Assembly (NCBI GenBank): GCA_051866775.1
Contig: JBJDXR010000038.1
Span: 1-64,000, forward strand
Source: RUG626 sp051866775
GTDB lineage: Bacteria; Bacillota; Clostridia; Oscillospirales; Oscillospiraceae
Reading direction: 5' to 3'
Length of the DNA: 64,000 nucleotides
Of this stretch, positions 7,408 through 15,899 are shown in pieces; positions within the stretch are counted from its first letter, which is position 1, and every line of letters starts with the position of its first letter. The translations under genes and the position numbers were made by a program. Below the pieces are notes generated by a model, which worked only from the letters and a program-made list of their open reading frames with translations, was not told the DNA's origin and made no database searches.

Positions 7408-8559
7408 ATGATATTACTAAAAGGCGGACGGATACATAACGCCATAAATCCCGAGCCGTTTATCGGAAGCATACTTATTGACAACGGCAAGCTCACTGCC
7501 GTCGGAGATGTCTCCGATGTCCCGGCAGATGCCCAGGTCATTGACGTCACAGGTCTTGATGTATATCCCGGCTTTGTGGAGGCGCACGGACACATCGGAC
7601 TATCCGGCTACGGCATTGGCTATGAGGGTATAGATTATAATGAGTCGAACGCCATCGTAAGCCCGCAGCTGCGCGGCATAGACGGAGTAAAGCCAATGCA
7701 GCCCACATTCGCCAGCGCCTCACAGGCCGGCGTCACCAGCGTCTGTATCGGCCCGGGCAGCGCAAACGTCCTGGGCGGCACCTTCACCACTATAAAGACA
7801 GTCGGCCGCTGTGTGGATGACATGGTGATCCGCGACGCCGTAGCAATGAAATGTGCTTTCGGTGAGAACCCCAAGCGCTGCTACCGTGACAAGACAGACT
7901 CCTCCCGTATGACCACGGCATACTATCTGCGCGAGGCGCTCTTTGCAGCCAAGGACTATATGGCCCGCAAGGAGGCGGCGCGCGGCGATATCGCAAAAAT
8001 GCCGCCTTACAACATGAAGTGGGAGGCTCTTATCCCCGTTCTTAAGCGCGAGATTCCTCTCAAGGCCCACGCACACGCCACGGAGGATATTTTCACCGCC
8101 CTGCGCATAGCCAAGGAGTTTAACCTTAAAATCACCCTTGAGCACGTGACCGAGGGGCACCTTATTGTCGACGAGCTTCGCCGTGCCAACGTTCCCCTTG
8201 CCGTTGGCCCGACTCTCACCGACGCCTCAAAGTTCGAGCTTCGCAATAAGTCCTGGACCACACCCGGCATTCTCGCCGCAGCGGGCTGCCAGGTGTCCAT
8301 AATCACCGACTCCCCTGTTATACCTCAGGAGTACCTGCCCCTGTGTGCAGGACTGGCTGTCAAGTCCGGAATGGATCCCTTCGCCGCGCTTCAGGCAATA
8401 ACCATCAACCCGGCCAAACACGCCGGCATCTCCGACCGTGTCGGCTCCCTTGAGGTGGGCAAGGACGCGGATGTGGTCGTGACCGACGGATGCCCCTTTG
8501 AGGTATCCACCGAGGTAAAATACGTCCTTATCGATGGCAATGTTATAAGAAAGCCTTGA
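7408..8559 (+). CDS. Metal-dependent amidohydrolase family protein
   Basis: A 383-residue cytoplasmic hydrolase with a TIM-barrel amidohydrolase signature: an N-terminal beta segment (ILLKGGRIHN), VEAHGHIG with metal ligands His60 and His62, further His residues in KAHAHATED and LEHVTEGH, and a late Asp in IITDSPVIP. It belongs with imidazolonepropionase/adenine-deaminase-like members that open cyclic or linear amides; the substrate is not evident. Start ATG follows GGGAGG. It is last in the lacI unit and is closed by a strong terminator at 8572. Together with the deacylase it suggests that the pathway substrate contains an amide bond. Confidence 0.85.
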   Translation: MILLKGGRIHNAINPEPFIGSILIDNGKLTAVGDVSDVPADAQVIDVTGLDVYPGFVEAHGHIGLSGYGIGYEGIDYNESNAIVSPQLRGIDGVKPMQPTFASASQAGVTSVCIGPGSANVLGGTFTTIKTVGRCVDDMVIRDAVAMKCAFGENPKRCYRDKTDSSRMTTAYYLREALFAAKDYMARKEAARGDIAKMPPYNMKWEALIPVLKREIPLKAHAHATEDIFTALRIAKEFNLKITLEHVTEGHLIVDELRRANVPLAVGPTLTDASKFELRNKSWTTPGILAAAGCQVSIITDSPVIPQEYLPLCAGLAVKSGMDPFAALQAITINPAKHAGISDRVGSLEVGKDADVVVTDGCPFEVSTEVKYVLIDGNVIRKP

Positions 8560-8571
8560 GGGCTTGTATAC

Positions 8572-8612
8572 AAAGCTGAGGGTTCCCAAATGGGAACCCT
8601 CAGCTTTTTTTT
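8572..8612 (+). terminator. Rho-independent terminator
   Basis: A 17-bp stem (AAAGCTGAGGGTTCCCA with its complement) is followed by eight T. It ends the lacI-to-amidohydrolase unit. Confidence 0.92.
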
Positions 8613-8627
8613 GCGTATAATCGTCAC

Positions 8628-9278
8628 TTAAACACAACCATATGGGTGCTTCTCGCCGGCCTGCGGATTCCATTTATACTTAAACAGCAGCCCCTGTTCC
8701 GCCATGGAATACTGCTGCAGCTTGGAAATATCCATTTTCGTGTGCTCCGCCATGCTGGCAAGATACTCCATAAAAAGCTCCCCGCCGCCATAACGGGATA
8801 TCTGGAAAATTTCCTTCCAGACAGGATCGGGTAAGTCCTTTTCGTGGCTGTTGTAGTAATGCCATTCGGCCTCGTCCCATATTTTTGTGATCTCCGAGCA
8901 CAAAAACGCCTGGTGGGATATGTAATAGTCCTTCCCCTCCGTGAGCAGCACGTTCTTCAGATTAAAATACCATGCACGCACATAGTCCGGCCGGCAGAGC
9001 CGCTCAATTGAGGTCTGCTTCAGAATCATAGATTCATACATGAACATATTTGTTGCCTCTGTCGAAGAAAAACCAATGAATTCCAGTCTGCGCAAATACT
9101 CCTTTCGATAAGCTTCCTGCCAAGTCTTTTTAAAAAACGCCACCAGCTGGCCTGTCATGAGGTCCGGTGATATCTCCTGTTTTTCCCTCTTCTCCCCCGA
9201 ACCGCTGTTCTGCTCCTGTCTTGCAGATTCCTCTGACGCTTTACCGTTACTTCCGAACAGTTTTTTGAAAATACTCAT
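8628..9278 (-). CDS. Protein of unknown function
   Basis: I do not recognise this 216-residue protein. Residues 1-35 are polar and low-complexity (GSNGKASEESARQEQNSGSG), followed by a globular, probably helical region rich in Trp and Tyr (residues 36-205). There is no signal peptide and no membrane segment. A GGGAGG ribosome site supports the start at 9278. It lies just downstream of a nitroreductase on the same strand, converging on the amidohydrolase unit. Confidence 0.7.
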   Translation of the reverse strand: MSIFKKLFGSNGKASEESARQEQNSGSGEKREKQEISPDLMTGQLVAFFKKTWQEAYRKEYLRRLEFIGFSSTEATNMFMYESMILKQTSIERLCRPDYVRAWYFNLKNVLLTEGKDYYISHQAFLCSEITKIWDEAEWHYYNSHEKDLPDPVWKEIFQISRYGGGELFMEYLASMAEHTKMDISKLQQYSMAEQGLLFKYKWNPQAGEKHPYGCV

Positions 9279-9319
9279 GCTAACCTCCCGTTATGATATC
9301 TCCGTGGCTTTTTCCCGGA

Positions 9320-9826
9320 TTAAATCAATATATCCCCCATATGTTTTGACTCCAAATGCCCTTTTCTCGGGCACGCCTTGTCGGAGGGGTATCCAAATAT
9401 CAGTAAGGAAACCGGCTCCAAATGATCCGGCAGCGAGAATTCTTCCTTCATCCTCTGGGGGTCCCAGAACATAACCCATATTGATCCAAGCCCCAGGTCC
9501 GCCGCCTCCATCATCATATGTGTCGTGACGATACTGGCGTCTATATCGCCGCTGCTCTTCCCGTCAAAGGGACGTATCCAGCACGCCTTTTTGTCATAGC
9601 AGACAACAAACGCCGCCGGCACGTAATACTTGCTGGGTATGACCCGGTTTAACCGCTCCCTGTCCTCGTCAGATTGAATCAGATAGAGCCGCTGCGGCTG
9701 AAAATTACAGGCGGTAGGAGCTGAAAGCGCCGCATCAAGAAGTTTATCGATTTTTTCTTTCTCCACCGGTTTTCTGTCATACTCCAGCACAGAAAACCTT
9801 TTATGTGCCAACTCAAGGAAATCCAT
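9320..9826 (-). CDS. Nitroreductase-family flavoprotein
   Basis: An FMN-dependent oxidoreductase of about 168 residues. I choose ATG 9826 (MDFLELAHKRFSV) because AGGTGA is correctly spaced; the frame extends 15 residues upstream with no better site. Family features: the N-terminal RFSVLEYD segment with FMN-binding Arg/Ser, SAPTACNFQPQRLYLI, and the C-terminal AADLGLGSIWV motif. It is shorter than classic nitroreductases (about 200 aa), as in the small clostridial group. Substrate unknown. It may be cotranscribed with the unknown gene downstream. Confidence 0.85.
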   Translation of the reverse strand: MDFLELAHKRFSVLEYDRKPVEKEKIDKLLDAALSAPTACNFQPQRLYLIQSDEDRERLNRVIPSKYYVPAAFVVCYDKKACWIRPFDGKSSGDIDASIVTTHMMMEAADLGLGSIWVMFWDPQRMKEEFSLPDHLEPVSLLIFGYPSDKACPRKGHLESKHMGDILI

Positions 9827-9880
9827 TGCATCTATCACCTCACCTCGCATTATATTCTCTTTGCTGAACATAGGCTGAAG

Positions 9881-11683
9881 TCAATCATAATGAAACTGCG
9901 CCGTCACATATGGCATAATCAAGCTTAGCAGTGCTTCTCCTCCATGCTCTTTCACATACCGAATCATAATTTCATGAAAATATCGATTTTCATCTCCGGA
10001 AACATACAGTTTTTTCCTGATCTCCTGCTCTGCCTGAAATTCATAGTGAGAATCGGAAGCTGCTTCTCTATCAAGCGAATATTTATCAAAGCTTCCGTTT
10101 TCATAAACAAATACAGACAAAAACCATAGTCCTTTTTCATCCAGTTGAATTTGCAGGTGCCATTTATGCAGGGACTTATCCAATCTGGCAGATTGTGCCC
10201 CGGGAACTTGTCCTCTGGGGCGTCCCTCCTGCGCCATCATATGATCAAGGGTGTACCGGCTGCCGGCGGAAGGCTTTTTCTCCGCCTTCTCCAAGGCCGC
10301 CTGCCCGTTTTCAGGGTAAAGCCAGGCACTCATCAGGCGATACAGATTCCCATCTGCAATTGCGTGAGAAATCAGCGAACCGTTGCTGCCATAATCCGAT
10401 CGGATTTCAACGAAGATACCGTGAATCAAATCTGCCTTTGTACCAGTCAGTGCAGACTCCAGCGAATATGCGGAATACGGCTTCCATGCTAAAACTTCCG
10501 GCATAAACCCAAGCGCATAGGCCTCCTTCACGAAACCTTCATAGATCATCTTTTCTAATTCACGGTGGGTTGTGTTTTCCCTATAAGCCGAATAATTGCG
10601 GCACCATTGATTCAGTTCCTTATCCTGATACAGAACTTTCATCAGAACGATATACTTACTGCAGAACGCGGTCATTGCCGCCTCCATATCCGCTGTTACC
10701 GGATCAGAGGAAGCGGCGCTGTGCTGTATGGAGGGAACGACCCAGTCTGTCCAATATTTCTTGATTTCCTTCCGATTCAATATAGAGGTACACCCGCCGA
10801 CACGATAATAAGTTCCGGCTCTTTGCCAGCACACCTCATGAAATTCGTCAGCAATCTTGACAAACTCTTTTGGGAGATATGCCATCGCCTGTTTTTTGAT
10901 TTCCAGCATGGATGGATCGAATCTGTTATAAACCCAGCCATCATACCGTCCCGTCTGCACAGCGTAATAGACCCACGCAATCGAACCGGTTATGGCTCCC
11001 GTGGTATCGCAGTCTCCGCCGATGGAAATCACATTTCGAATGGCGTCTTCAAAGTTCTCCGATTCCAAAAATGCAACGATAGCCTGCGGAACCGATCCCT
11101 GACAGGAACCGTCAAATCTGTAAGTTTCCCGTATGGAATCGAGCGAGAAATCCACATTATAATAGTGTTCGCTTATGTACTGTCTGATTTCTGCCTTTGA
11201 CTTTCCCGCTTTTGCCAGAAACACTGCGGTGGCGACAGCCTCCGCTCCTTTGACCCCCTCCGGATGATCATGTGTGACGCAGGCACTGGCACGCGCCAAG
11301 GCCTGGGCTTCCTCTATCGTAACTGCCGCCAGCCCACAGGGGGAAACACGCATTGCAGAGCCATTTCCATAACTTCCGTAGGGCTTGGGCTTTGCCTGGT
11401 GGAGCCACTTTGCAAAGTTTCCACCATAAGCTCCTGTCGGATGGGGATATCTTCTCCCGAAGTCCTGCATCACCTCAACCAGAAATTCCCGAAAGCCTTT
11501 CCCCATCTCGCTTTTCTCAAACTGTTCTCTCCTGCTCAATAGAATTGCTTTTGCCACCGCCACTGTCATGATCGTATCATCAGTATAATCACATCCCTGT
11601 GAAAACAGCGGAAATTTCTTTGTTTTGATGTTATGAAATTCGTATTTTGACCCGACGATATCACCAATAAAGGCACCGTACAT
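9881..11683 (-). CDS. ADP-ribosylglycohydrolase with large C-terminal extension
   Basis: A 600-residue protein whose first 265 or so residues form a DraG/ARH-type ADP-ribosylglycohydrolase: YTDDTIMT near residue 33 and GGDCDTTGAITG near 223 supply the Asp and Thr ligands of the di-Mg site. It should remove ADP-ribose from a protein or small molecule. The rest has no catalytic signature; residues of about 330-450 (SKYIVLMKVLYQD, GSLISHAIADGNLYRLM) resemble a domain I associate from memory with DUF6508, and about 470-600 is unassigned. Plain ADP-ribosylglycohydrolases are about 260-330 aa, so this is a multidomain form. A GGGAGG site precedes the ATG. No ADP-ribosyltransferase or NADAR partner is visible nearby. 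Confidence 0.85.
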   Translation of the reverse strand: MYGAFIGDIVGSKYEFHNIKTKKFPLFSQGCDYTDDTIMTVAVAKAILLSRREQFEKSEMGKGFREFLVEVMQDFGRRYPHPTGAYGGNFAKWLHQAKPKPYGSYGNGSAMRVSPCGLAAVTIEEAQALARASACVTHDHPEGVKGAEAVATAVFLAKAGKSKAEIRQYISEHYYNVDFSLDSIRETYRFDGSCQGSVPQAIVAFLESENFEDAIRNVISIGGDCDTTGAITGSIAWVYYAVQTGRYDGWVYNRFDPSMLEIKKQAMAYLPKEFVKIADEFHEVCWQRAGTYYRVGGCTSILNRKEIKKYWTDWVVPSIQHSAASSDPVTADMEAAMTAFCSKYIVLMKVLYQDKELNQWCRNYSAYRENTTHRELEKMIYEGFVKEAYALGFMPEVLAWKPYSAYSLESALTGTKADLIHGIFVEIRSDYGSNGSLISHAIADGNLYRLMSAWLYPENGQAALEKAEKKPSAGSRYTLDHMMAQEGRPRGQVPGAQSARLDKSLHKWHLQIQLDEKGLWFLSVFVYENGSFDKYSLDREAASDSHYEFQAEQEIRKKLYVSGDENRYFHEIMIRYVKEHGGEALLSLIMPYVTAQFHYD

Positions 11684-11817
11684 CCCTTTTTACCTCCCCA
11701 TTAAACCCCTTCATATTCTTAACTGACAGCAATATAATAACTTTCAATACCGGGCTTATGGTCACTTGCTGAGCGACTTTTTGCCAAAAGGATATTTATA
11801 TGCGAGGAAATTTCAGC

Positions 11818-12079
11818 TTATACCATTCCAAAATACCCCAACGCCGCTGTAATTGCTTTTTCTTTCTCCGGCAGGCACTGCGGTTGCCGGGCGTTTTCGG
11901 ATTTGGCTTATTATAGTTTTTCGTTCAATGATGCCGCATTTCTGTTTCACCTGTGCAATATACAGAGTAGATACCTTTAATCCGGTCTGCTCCAGCACTC
12001 GCTCCCTGATTTGTTCGTAAGTGCCTCCCTGCTGAAATCCAGAGGTATACAGATTCTCCAGCAAGAACTCTACACGCAC
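11818..12079 (-). pseudogene. Frameshifted C-terminal extension of RlmD
   Basis: The text VRVEFLLENL...TYEQIRERVLEQTGLKVSTLYIAQVKQKCGIIER matches the C-terminal extension many clostridial RlmD-like methyltransferases carry, but it is out of frame with the RlmD gene at 12070. One extra A in the run at 12080-12084 would fuse them (SKK-VRVEF). Two more apparent single-base losses, at runs 11917-11921 and 11902-11904, would restore ENYNKPKSENARQPQC...YFGMV, ending at stop 11818. As written the frame reads 88 residues with a nonsense-like tail. Decay of a dispensable domain or sequence error in A-runs could each explain it. Confidence 0.7.
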
Positions 12080-13449
12080 TTTTTCGAGTGGATTTCTCCC
12101 TTGGAAAGAAGAACAACCGTCTCCACATGCGCTGTCCGGGGGAACATGTCCACCGCGCAGGCGCGCACAGCCTTATACCCCAGCCCGCCAAAAACCTTCA
12201 GGTCCCGTGCCAGCGTCCCCGGGTCGCAGGAGACATACACCACGCGCTCCGGCTCCATGGAGGCTATAAGCTCCGGAGCCTCCGGTGACAGGCCCTTTCT
12301 GGGCGGGTCCACCACCACTACATCCGGCTTAAAGCCCTCCTGAAGGAGCTTATCCGTGAGCTTTGCCGCATCTCCGCACAAAAAACGGACATTCCTCACC
12401 CCGTTATTCACGGCGTTCCTCCGAGCATTTATCACGGCGCTCTCCACGATCTCCACGCCCACAGCCTCTTTCGCGCCTCTCGCCAGACACAGTGTTATGG
12501 TCCCGGTGCCGCAGTAGAGATCCAGCACCTTTTGAGAGCCGTCAAGCCCGGCAAACTCCAGCGCCTTGGTGTAAAGCTGCTCCGCCTGATCCCGGTTTAC
12601 CTGATAGAAGGCATCCGGTGCCAGGCGGAACGTAAGCCCCATAAGTCCGTCCTCAATCGTCCCGCCGCCCCAGATCGTCTCGAACTCGTGTCCGAGGACG
12701 GTATCTCCCGGCTGGGCGTTGATATTCCTCATTATGCTGACCGTCTCCGGACAGGCCTCTAAAATCAGCCTTACAAGCTCCCCGGATTCAGGGAGCGCCC
12801 CTTTGCCCGTGACGATCACTGCCTGCCCCTGACCGGACCTCTCGCCATAGCGGCAGCACACCCGCCGGACACCGCGGCCCGTCTGCGCGGAATATACCGG
12901 GACGCTGTACGCATCCATATAACGGCGCACAGCCGCGGCAGCCCGTGCGGCGTAATCGGACTCTATGACACAGCGGTCAACCGGCACTATATCGTGGCTG
13001 CGCGGGCGGTAAAACCCCGTGACGGCGTGGCCGTCCACGCTGCCCACAGAGCAGATCGTCTTGTTTCGGTAGCCCTCCACACTTTGCGCTCCCAATATCT
13101 CCTCGACCGGAAGCTCGACTCCGCCGATCCGCCGGAGGGCATCCTCGACCTTCTGCCTCTTAAAACGCAGCTCCTCTGGGTAGTCCATATGGCGGAGGGC
13201 GCAGCCGCCGCACTTTCCGAAAACGGCACAGTCCGGCTCCGCCCGATGCGCTGAGCACGTTAAAATTTCCTCCACACGGGCATAGGCCGCGTTTTTCCCA
13301 ACCTTGAGCAGTCGGATTTTCGCGGTCTCCCCCTGGAGCAGACCCTTAACAAAGACGACTCGTCCATCTATCCGGGCAACGCCATCCCCCTCAGAGGAAT
13401 AACCGGTGCAGGTCACCTCATGTATCTGGTTTTTTGCAAGCTCTGGCAT
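12070..13449 (-). CDS. rlmD: 23S rRNA (uracil-5-)-methyltransferase, RlmD/RumA family
   Basis: A 459-residue SAM-dependent rRNA methyltransferase that makes m5U in 23S rRNA. Order of domains: TRAM RNA-binding domain (about 5-60), a Cys cluster for [4Fe-4S] (CAVFGKCGGC near 75-84), the SAM site LDLYCGTGTITL near 308, VVVDPPRKGL, and the catalytic Cys in VYVSCDPGTLARDL. The catalytic core is complete. The frame stops at SKGEIHSKKCV, where family members often run on into an extra domain, found here out of frame (11818-12079). The gene follows the ClpC-like gene across a hairpin. Confidence 0.92.
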   Translation of the reverse strand: MPELAKNQIHEVTCTGYSSEGDGVARIDGRVVFVKGLLQGETAKIRLLKVGKNAAYARVEEILTCSAHRAEPDCAVFGKCGGCALRHMDYPEELRFKRQKVEDALRRIGGVELPVEEILGAQSVEGYRNKTICSVGSVDGHAVTGFYRPRSHDIVPVDRCVIESDYAARAAAAVRRYMDAYSVPVYSAQTGRGVRRVCCRYGERSGQGQAVIVTGKGALPESGELVRLILEACPETVSIMRNINAQPGDTVLGHEFETIWGGGTIEDGLMGLTFRLAPDAFYQVNRDQAEQLYTKALEFAGLDGSQKVLDLYCGTGTITLCLARGAKEAVGVEIVESAVINARRNAVNNGVRNVRFLCGDAAKLTDKLLQEGFKPDVVVVDPPRKGLSPEAPELIASMEPERVVYVSCDPGTLARDLKVFGGLGYKAVRACAVDMFPRTAHVETVVLLSKGEIHSKKCV

Positions 13450-13461
13450 ATCTCAATCCGA

Positions 13462-13490
13462 ACAAAGCCGGGGAAACTCCCCGGCTTTGT
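13462..13490 (-). terminator. Stem-loop between ClpC-like gene and rlmD
   Basis: A 12-bp stem (ACAAAGCCGGGG with its complement) lies right after the ClpC-like stop codon. The T-run on the minus strand is short, so termination before rlmD is probably partial. Confidence 0.5.
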
Positions 13491-13500
13491 ATTTCCTTTC

Positions 13501-15816
13501 TTATATCGCTAGTATCGTGACCACTCCATTTTCCGCAGTTACCCCTATGCGTTTGATGTCCCGGTCATAATTGTCCACCAGTTCCGCGGCTATCTTATCC
13601 TCGATATCCTTTTGGATAGTGCGGCGCAGGTTTCTTGCGCCGTACTCGACGGAGTAGGACTTATCTGTAAGGTAATCGATCACGCTGTCGTCATAGGTAA
13701 GCTCCACCGCCCGTTCGGACATGGCATCATGCAGCTCCTGCATCATGAGCCGTGCGATATTGCGGAAGTTATCCTCCGTCAGGCGGTTAAAGTATACCAC
13801 CTCGTCAATACGGTTAATAAATTCCGGCCTTAAAAAGTCCCTAAGGGCCTTCATGGCCTTATCCTTATCCATATCGTTTACCGTACCGCCAAAGCCCACT
13901 GTCCCTGCGCCCTTACGGTCGCTGCCTGCGTTTGTGGTCATTATAATTATGGTGTTCTCGAAGTTCACCGTCCTGCCATGGGCATCCGTTATGCGGCCGT
14001 CATCCAGTATCTGAAGCAGGATATTCATTACATCCGGATGCGCCTTCTCTATCTCGTCAAAAAGTACCACGGAATATGGCCTGCGCCGTATCTTCTCTGT
14101 GAGCTGTCCAGCCTCGTCATAGCCCACATACCCCGGTGGCGATCCGATGATGCGGGATACGGAGAACTTCTCCATAAACTCCGACATATCAAGGCGTATA
14201 AGCGACTCAGGCGCGTGGAACATATCCTCAGCCAGGCGCTTTACAAGCTCGGTCTTTCCAACACCGGTAGAGCCGACGAATATAAAGCTCACCGGCTTGT
14301 GCTTGGGCGAGATGCCCACCCGGTTGCGCTTTATGGCGGCGCAAACAGCGTCCACAGCCTCATCCTGACCGACTATATGCTCCCGCAGGCGCGCTCCAAG
14401 TTCGGACAGCTTCTTATGCTCATCTTCACGGATGCTTGAGGCGGGTATCTTAGTCCAAAGCTCGATTATACGTGCGAAATTATCCATCCCAAGCTCCGGC
14501 ACGCCCTCGCCCTGAAGCCTGAGCTTCTCATCCGATATGGTTATCTCCCTTCCGCGAAGCTTCGCAAGGCGGGCATAGTCCTCCTCCTTATAAGCTGCGT
14601 CACCCTCCGGCCGCTCCAGTAGCATCTCCCGTTCCTTGGCAATGTCGTCAAGCTCCTTGTCTATCTCGGCAAGGCGGGCATAGTTTTTGTTCTTAAGGTT
14701 AACATCGGAGCAGGCCTCGTCTATAAGGTCGATAGCCTTATCCGGAAGGTACCTGTCCGTTATATAACGCTCTGAGAGCAGCACCGCCTGACGGCACATG
14801 GCATCCGGTATGCGTACACCGTGATAGTTCTCGTAGTAGTGGGCGATGCCCTTGATTATCTTTATGGAGTCCTCAATGCTCGGTTCGGCAACCGTTACAG
14901 GCTGGAAGCGGCGCTCAAGGGCGGAGTCTTTCTCTATGTGCTTGCGGTATTCCGCAAAGGTAGTGGCGCCGATCACCTGGATCTCTCCCCTTGACAGGGC
15001 GGGCTTCAGAATATTCGCGGCGTTCATGGACCCCTCCGCATCTCCGGCACCCACAAGATTGTGTACCTCATCGATCACAAGGATTATATTCCCGGTCTTT
15101 TTAATCTCCTCGATAAGGCCCTTCATGCGGGACTCAAACTGACCGCGAAACTGCGTGCCGGCAACCAGCGAGGTTAGATCAAGCAGATATACCTCCTTAT
15201 CCCTGAGCTTATAGGGCACATCCCCGGACTCTATCCGCTGGGCAAGGCCCTCGGCAATAGCGGTCTTTCCCACGCCAGGCTCACCGATAAGGCATGGGTT
15301 GTTCTTCTGTCGGCGGTTGAGTATCTGGATAACACGCTCCATTTCCTCATCCCTGCCGATTATCCTGTCCAGCTTGCCCTCTTTCGCTCTGGCCGTCAGG
15401 GAGATGCAGTAATTATCAAGATACTTGCGCTTCTTGTCCTTCTCTCTCCCCTCACGTCCGGGGCGTTTTTCCGGCGGCTTGGAGGCCCCAGGATCGCCTC
15501 CGGCGCTGTCCGGACCGTTAAACAGCTTGCTCAAAAACGGGAAGGTTGCGGTTTTGCCGTCCTCATCATTGCCGTCGTCCAGAGTGTCCGGAAGCTCCTC
15601 CGCCCCACCGAAAGCCTCAAGCATCTCACTGGAGATGCCGTCAAGGTCATCATCCGTGATTCCCATCTTCTTCATTATATCATCTACGGGCTTAATATTA
15701 AGCTCCTTGGCACACTTAAGACAGAGTCCCTCGTTTGTTGAGACCCCGTTTTCTATCTTTGTTATAAATATTACCGCCACATTTTTGTGGCAGCGGGCGC
15801 AAATTGTTGGCTGCAT
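13501..15816 (-). CDS. ClpC-like AAA+ unfoldase with zinc-finger N-terminus
   Basis: A 771-residue ATP-dependent Clp ATPase that unfolds proteins, probably for ClpP. The N-terminus lacks the usual Clp_N repeat and has a CARC...CLKC zinc-binding pair (residues 6-39), like the McsA zinc finger. Then come AAA+ module 1 (Walker A GEPGVGKTA near 189; DEVHNL), a short middle domain, AAA+ module 2 (GSTGVGKTEL near 520), and the C-terminal ClpB_D2-small domain. The start follows AAGGAG. CtsR, McsA and McsB, the usual partners of ClpC, are absent; the neighbours are cvpA and a DUF5711 gene on the same strand. Confidence 0.9.
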   Translation of the reverse strand: MQPTICARCHKNVAVIFITKIENGVSTNEGLCLKCAKELNIKPVDDIMKKMGITDDDLDGISSEMLEAFGGAEELPDTLDDGNDEDGKTATFPFLSKLFNGPDSAGGDPGASKPPEKRPGREGREKDKKRKYLDNYCISLTARAKEGKLDRIIGRDEEMERVIQILNRRQKNNPCLIGEPGVGKTAIAEGLAQRIESGDVPYKLRDKEVYLLDLTSLVAGTQFRGQFESRMKGLIEEIKKTGNIILVIDEVHNLVGAGDAEGSMNAANILKPALSRGEIQVIGATTFAEYRKHIEKDSALERRFQPVTVAEPSIEDSIKIIKGIAHYYENYHGVRIPDAMCRQAVLLSERYITDRYLPDKAIDLIDEACSDVNLKNKNYARLAEIDKELDDIAKEREMLLERPEGDAAYKEEDYARLAKLRGREITISDEKLRLQGEGVPELGMDNFARIIELWTKIPASSIREDEHKKLSELGARLREHIVGQDEAVDAVCAAIKRNRVGISPKHKPVSFIFVGSTGVGKTELVKRLAEDMFHAPESLIRLDMSEFMEKFSVSRIIGSPPGYVGYDEAGQLTEKIRRRPYSVVLFDEIEKAHPDVMNILLQILDDGRITDAHGRTVNFENTIIIMTTNAGSDRKGAGTVGFGGTVNDMDKDKAMKALRDFLRPEFINRIDEVVYFNRLTEDNFRNIARLMMQELHDAMSERAVELTYDDSVIDYLTDKSYSVEYGARNLRRTIQKDIEDKIAAELVDNYDRDIKRIGVTAENGVVTILAI

Positions 15817-15899
15817 AAGTCTCTCCTTAATAAGCTGACACTGATTTTACTGACTGCAATTTTCCTTTAATATATTCACGAATGCCGCCCTTATCCCGG

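Noticed and set aside
10565..11200. 211-codon plus-strand open frame
   Set aside because: It is antisense to the ADP-ribosylglycohydrolase gene and shows no start signal.
11818..12079. Programmed ribosomal frameshift in rlmD
   Set aside because: Three separate shifts would be needed, no slippery heptamer or stimulating structure is evident, and the runs are short.
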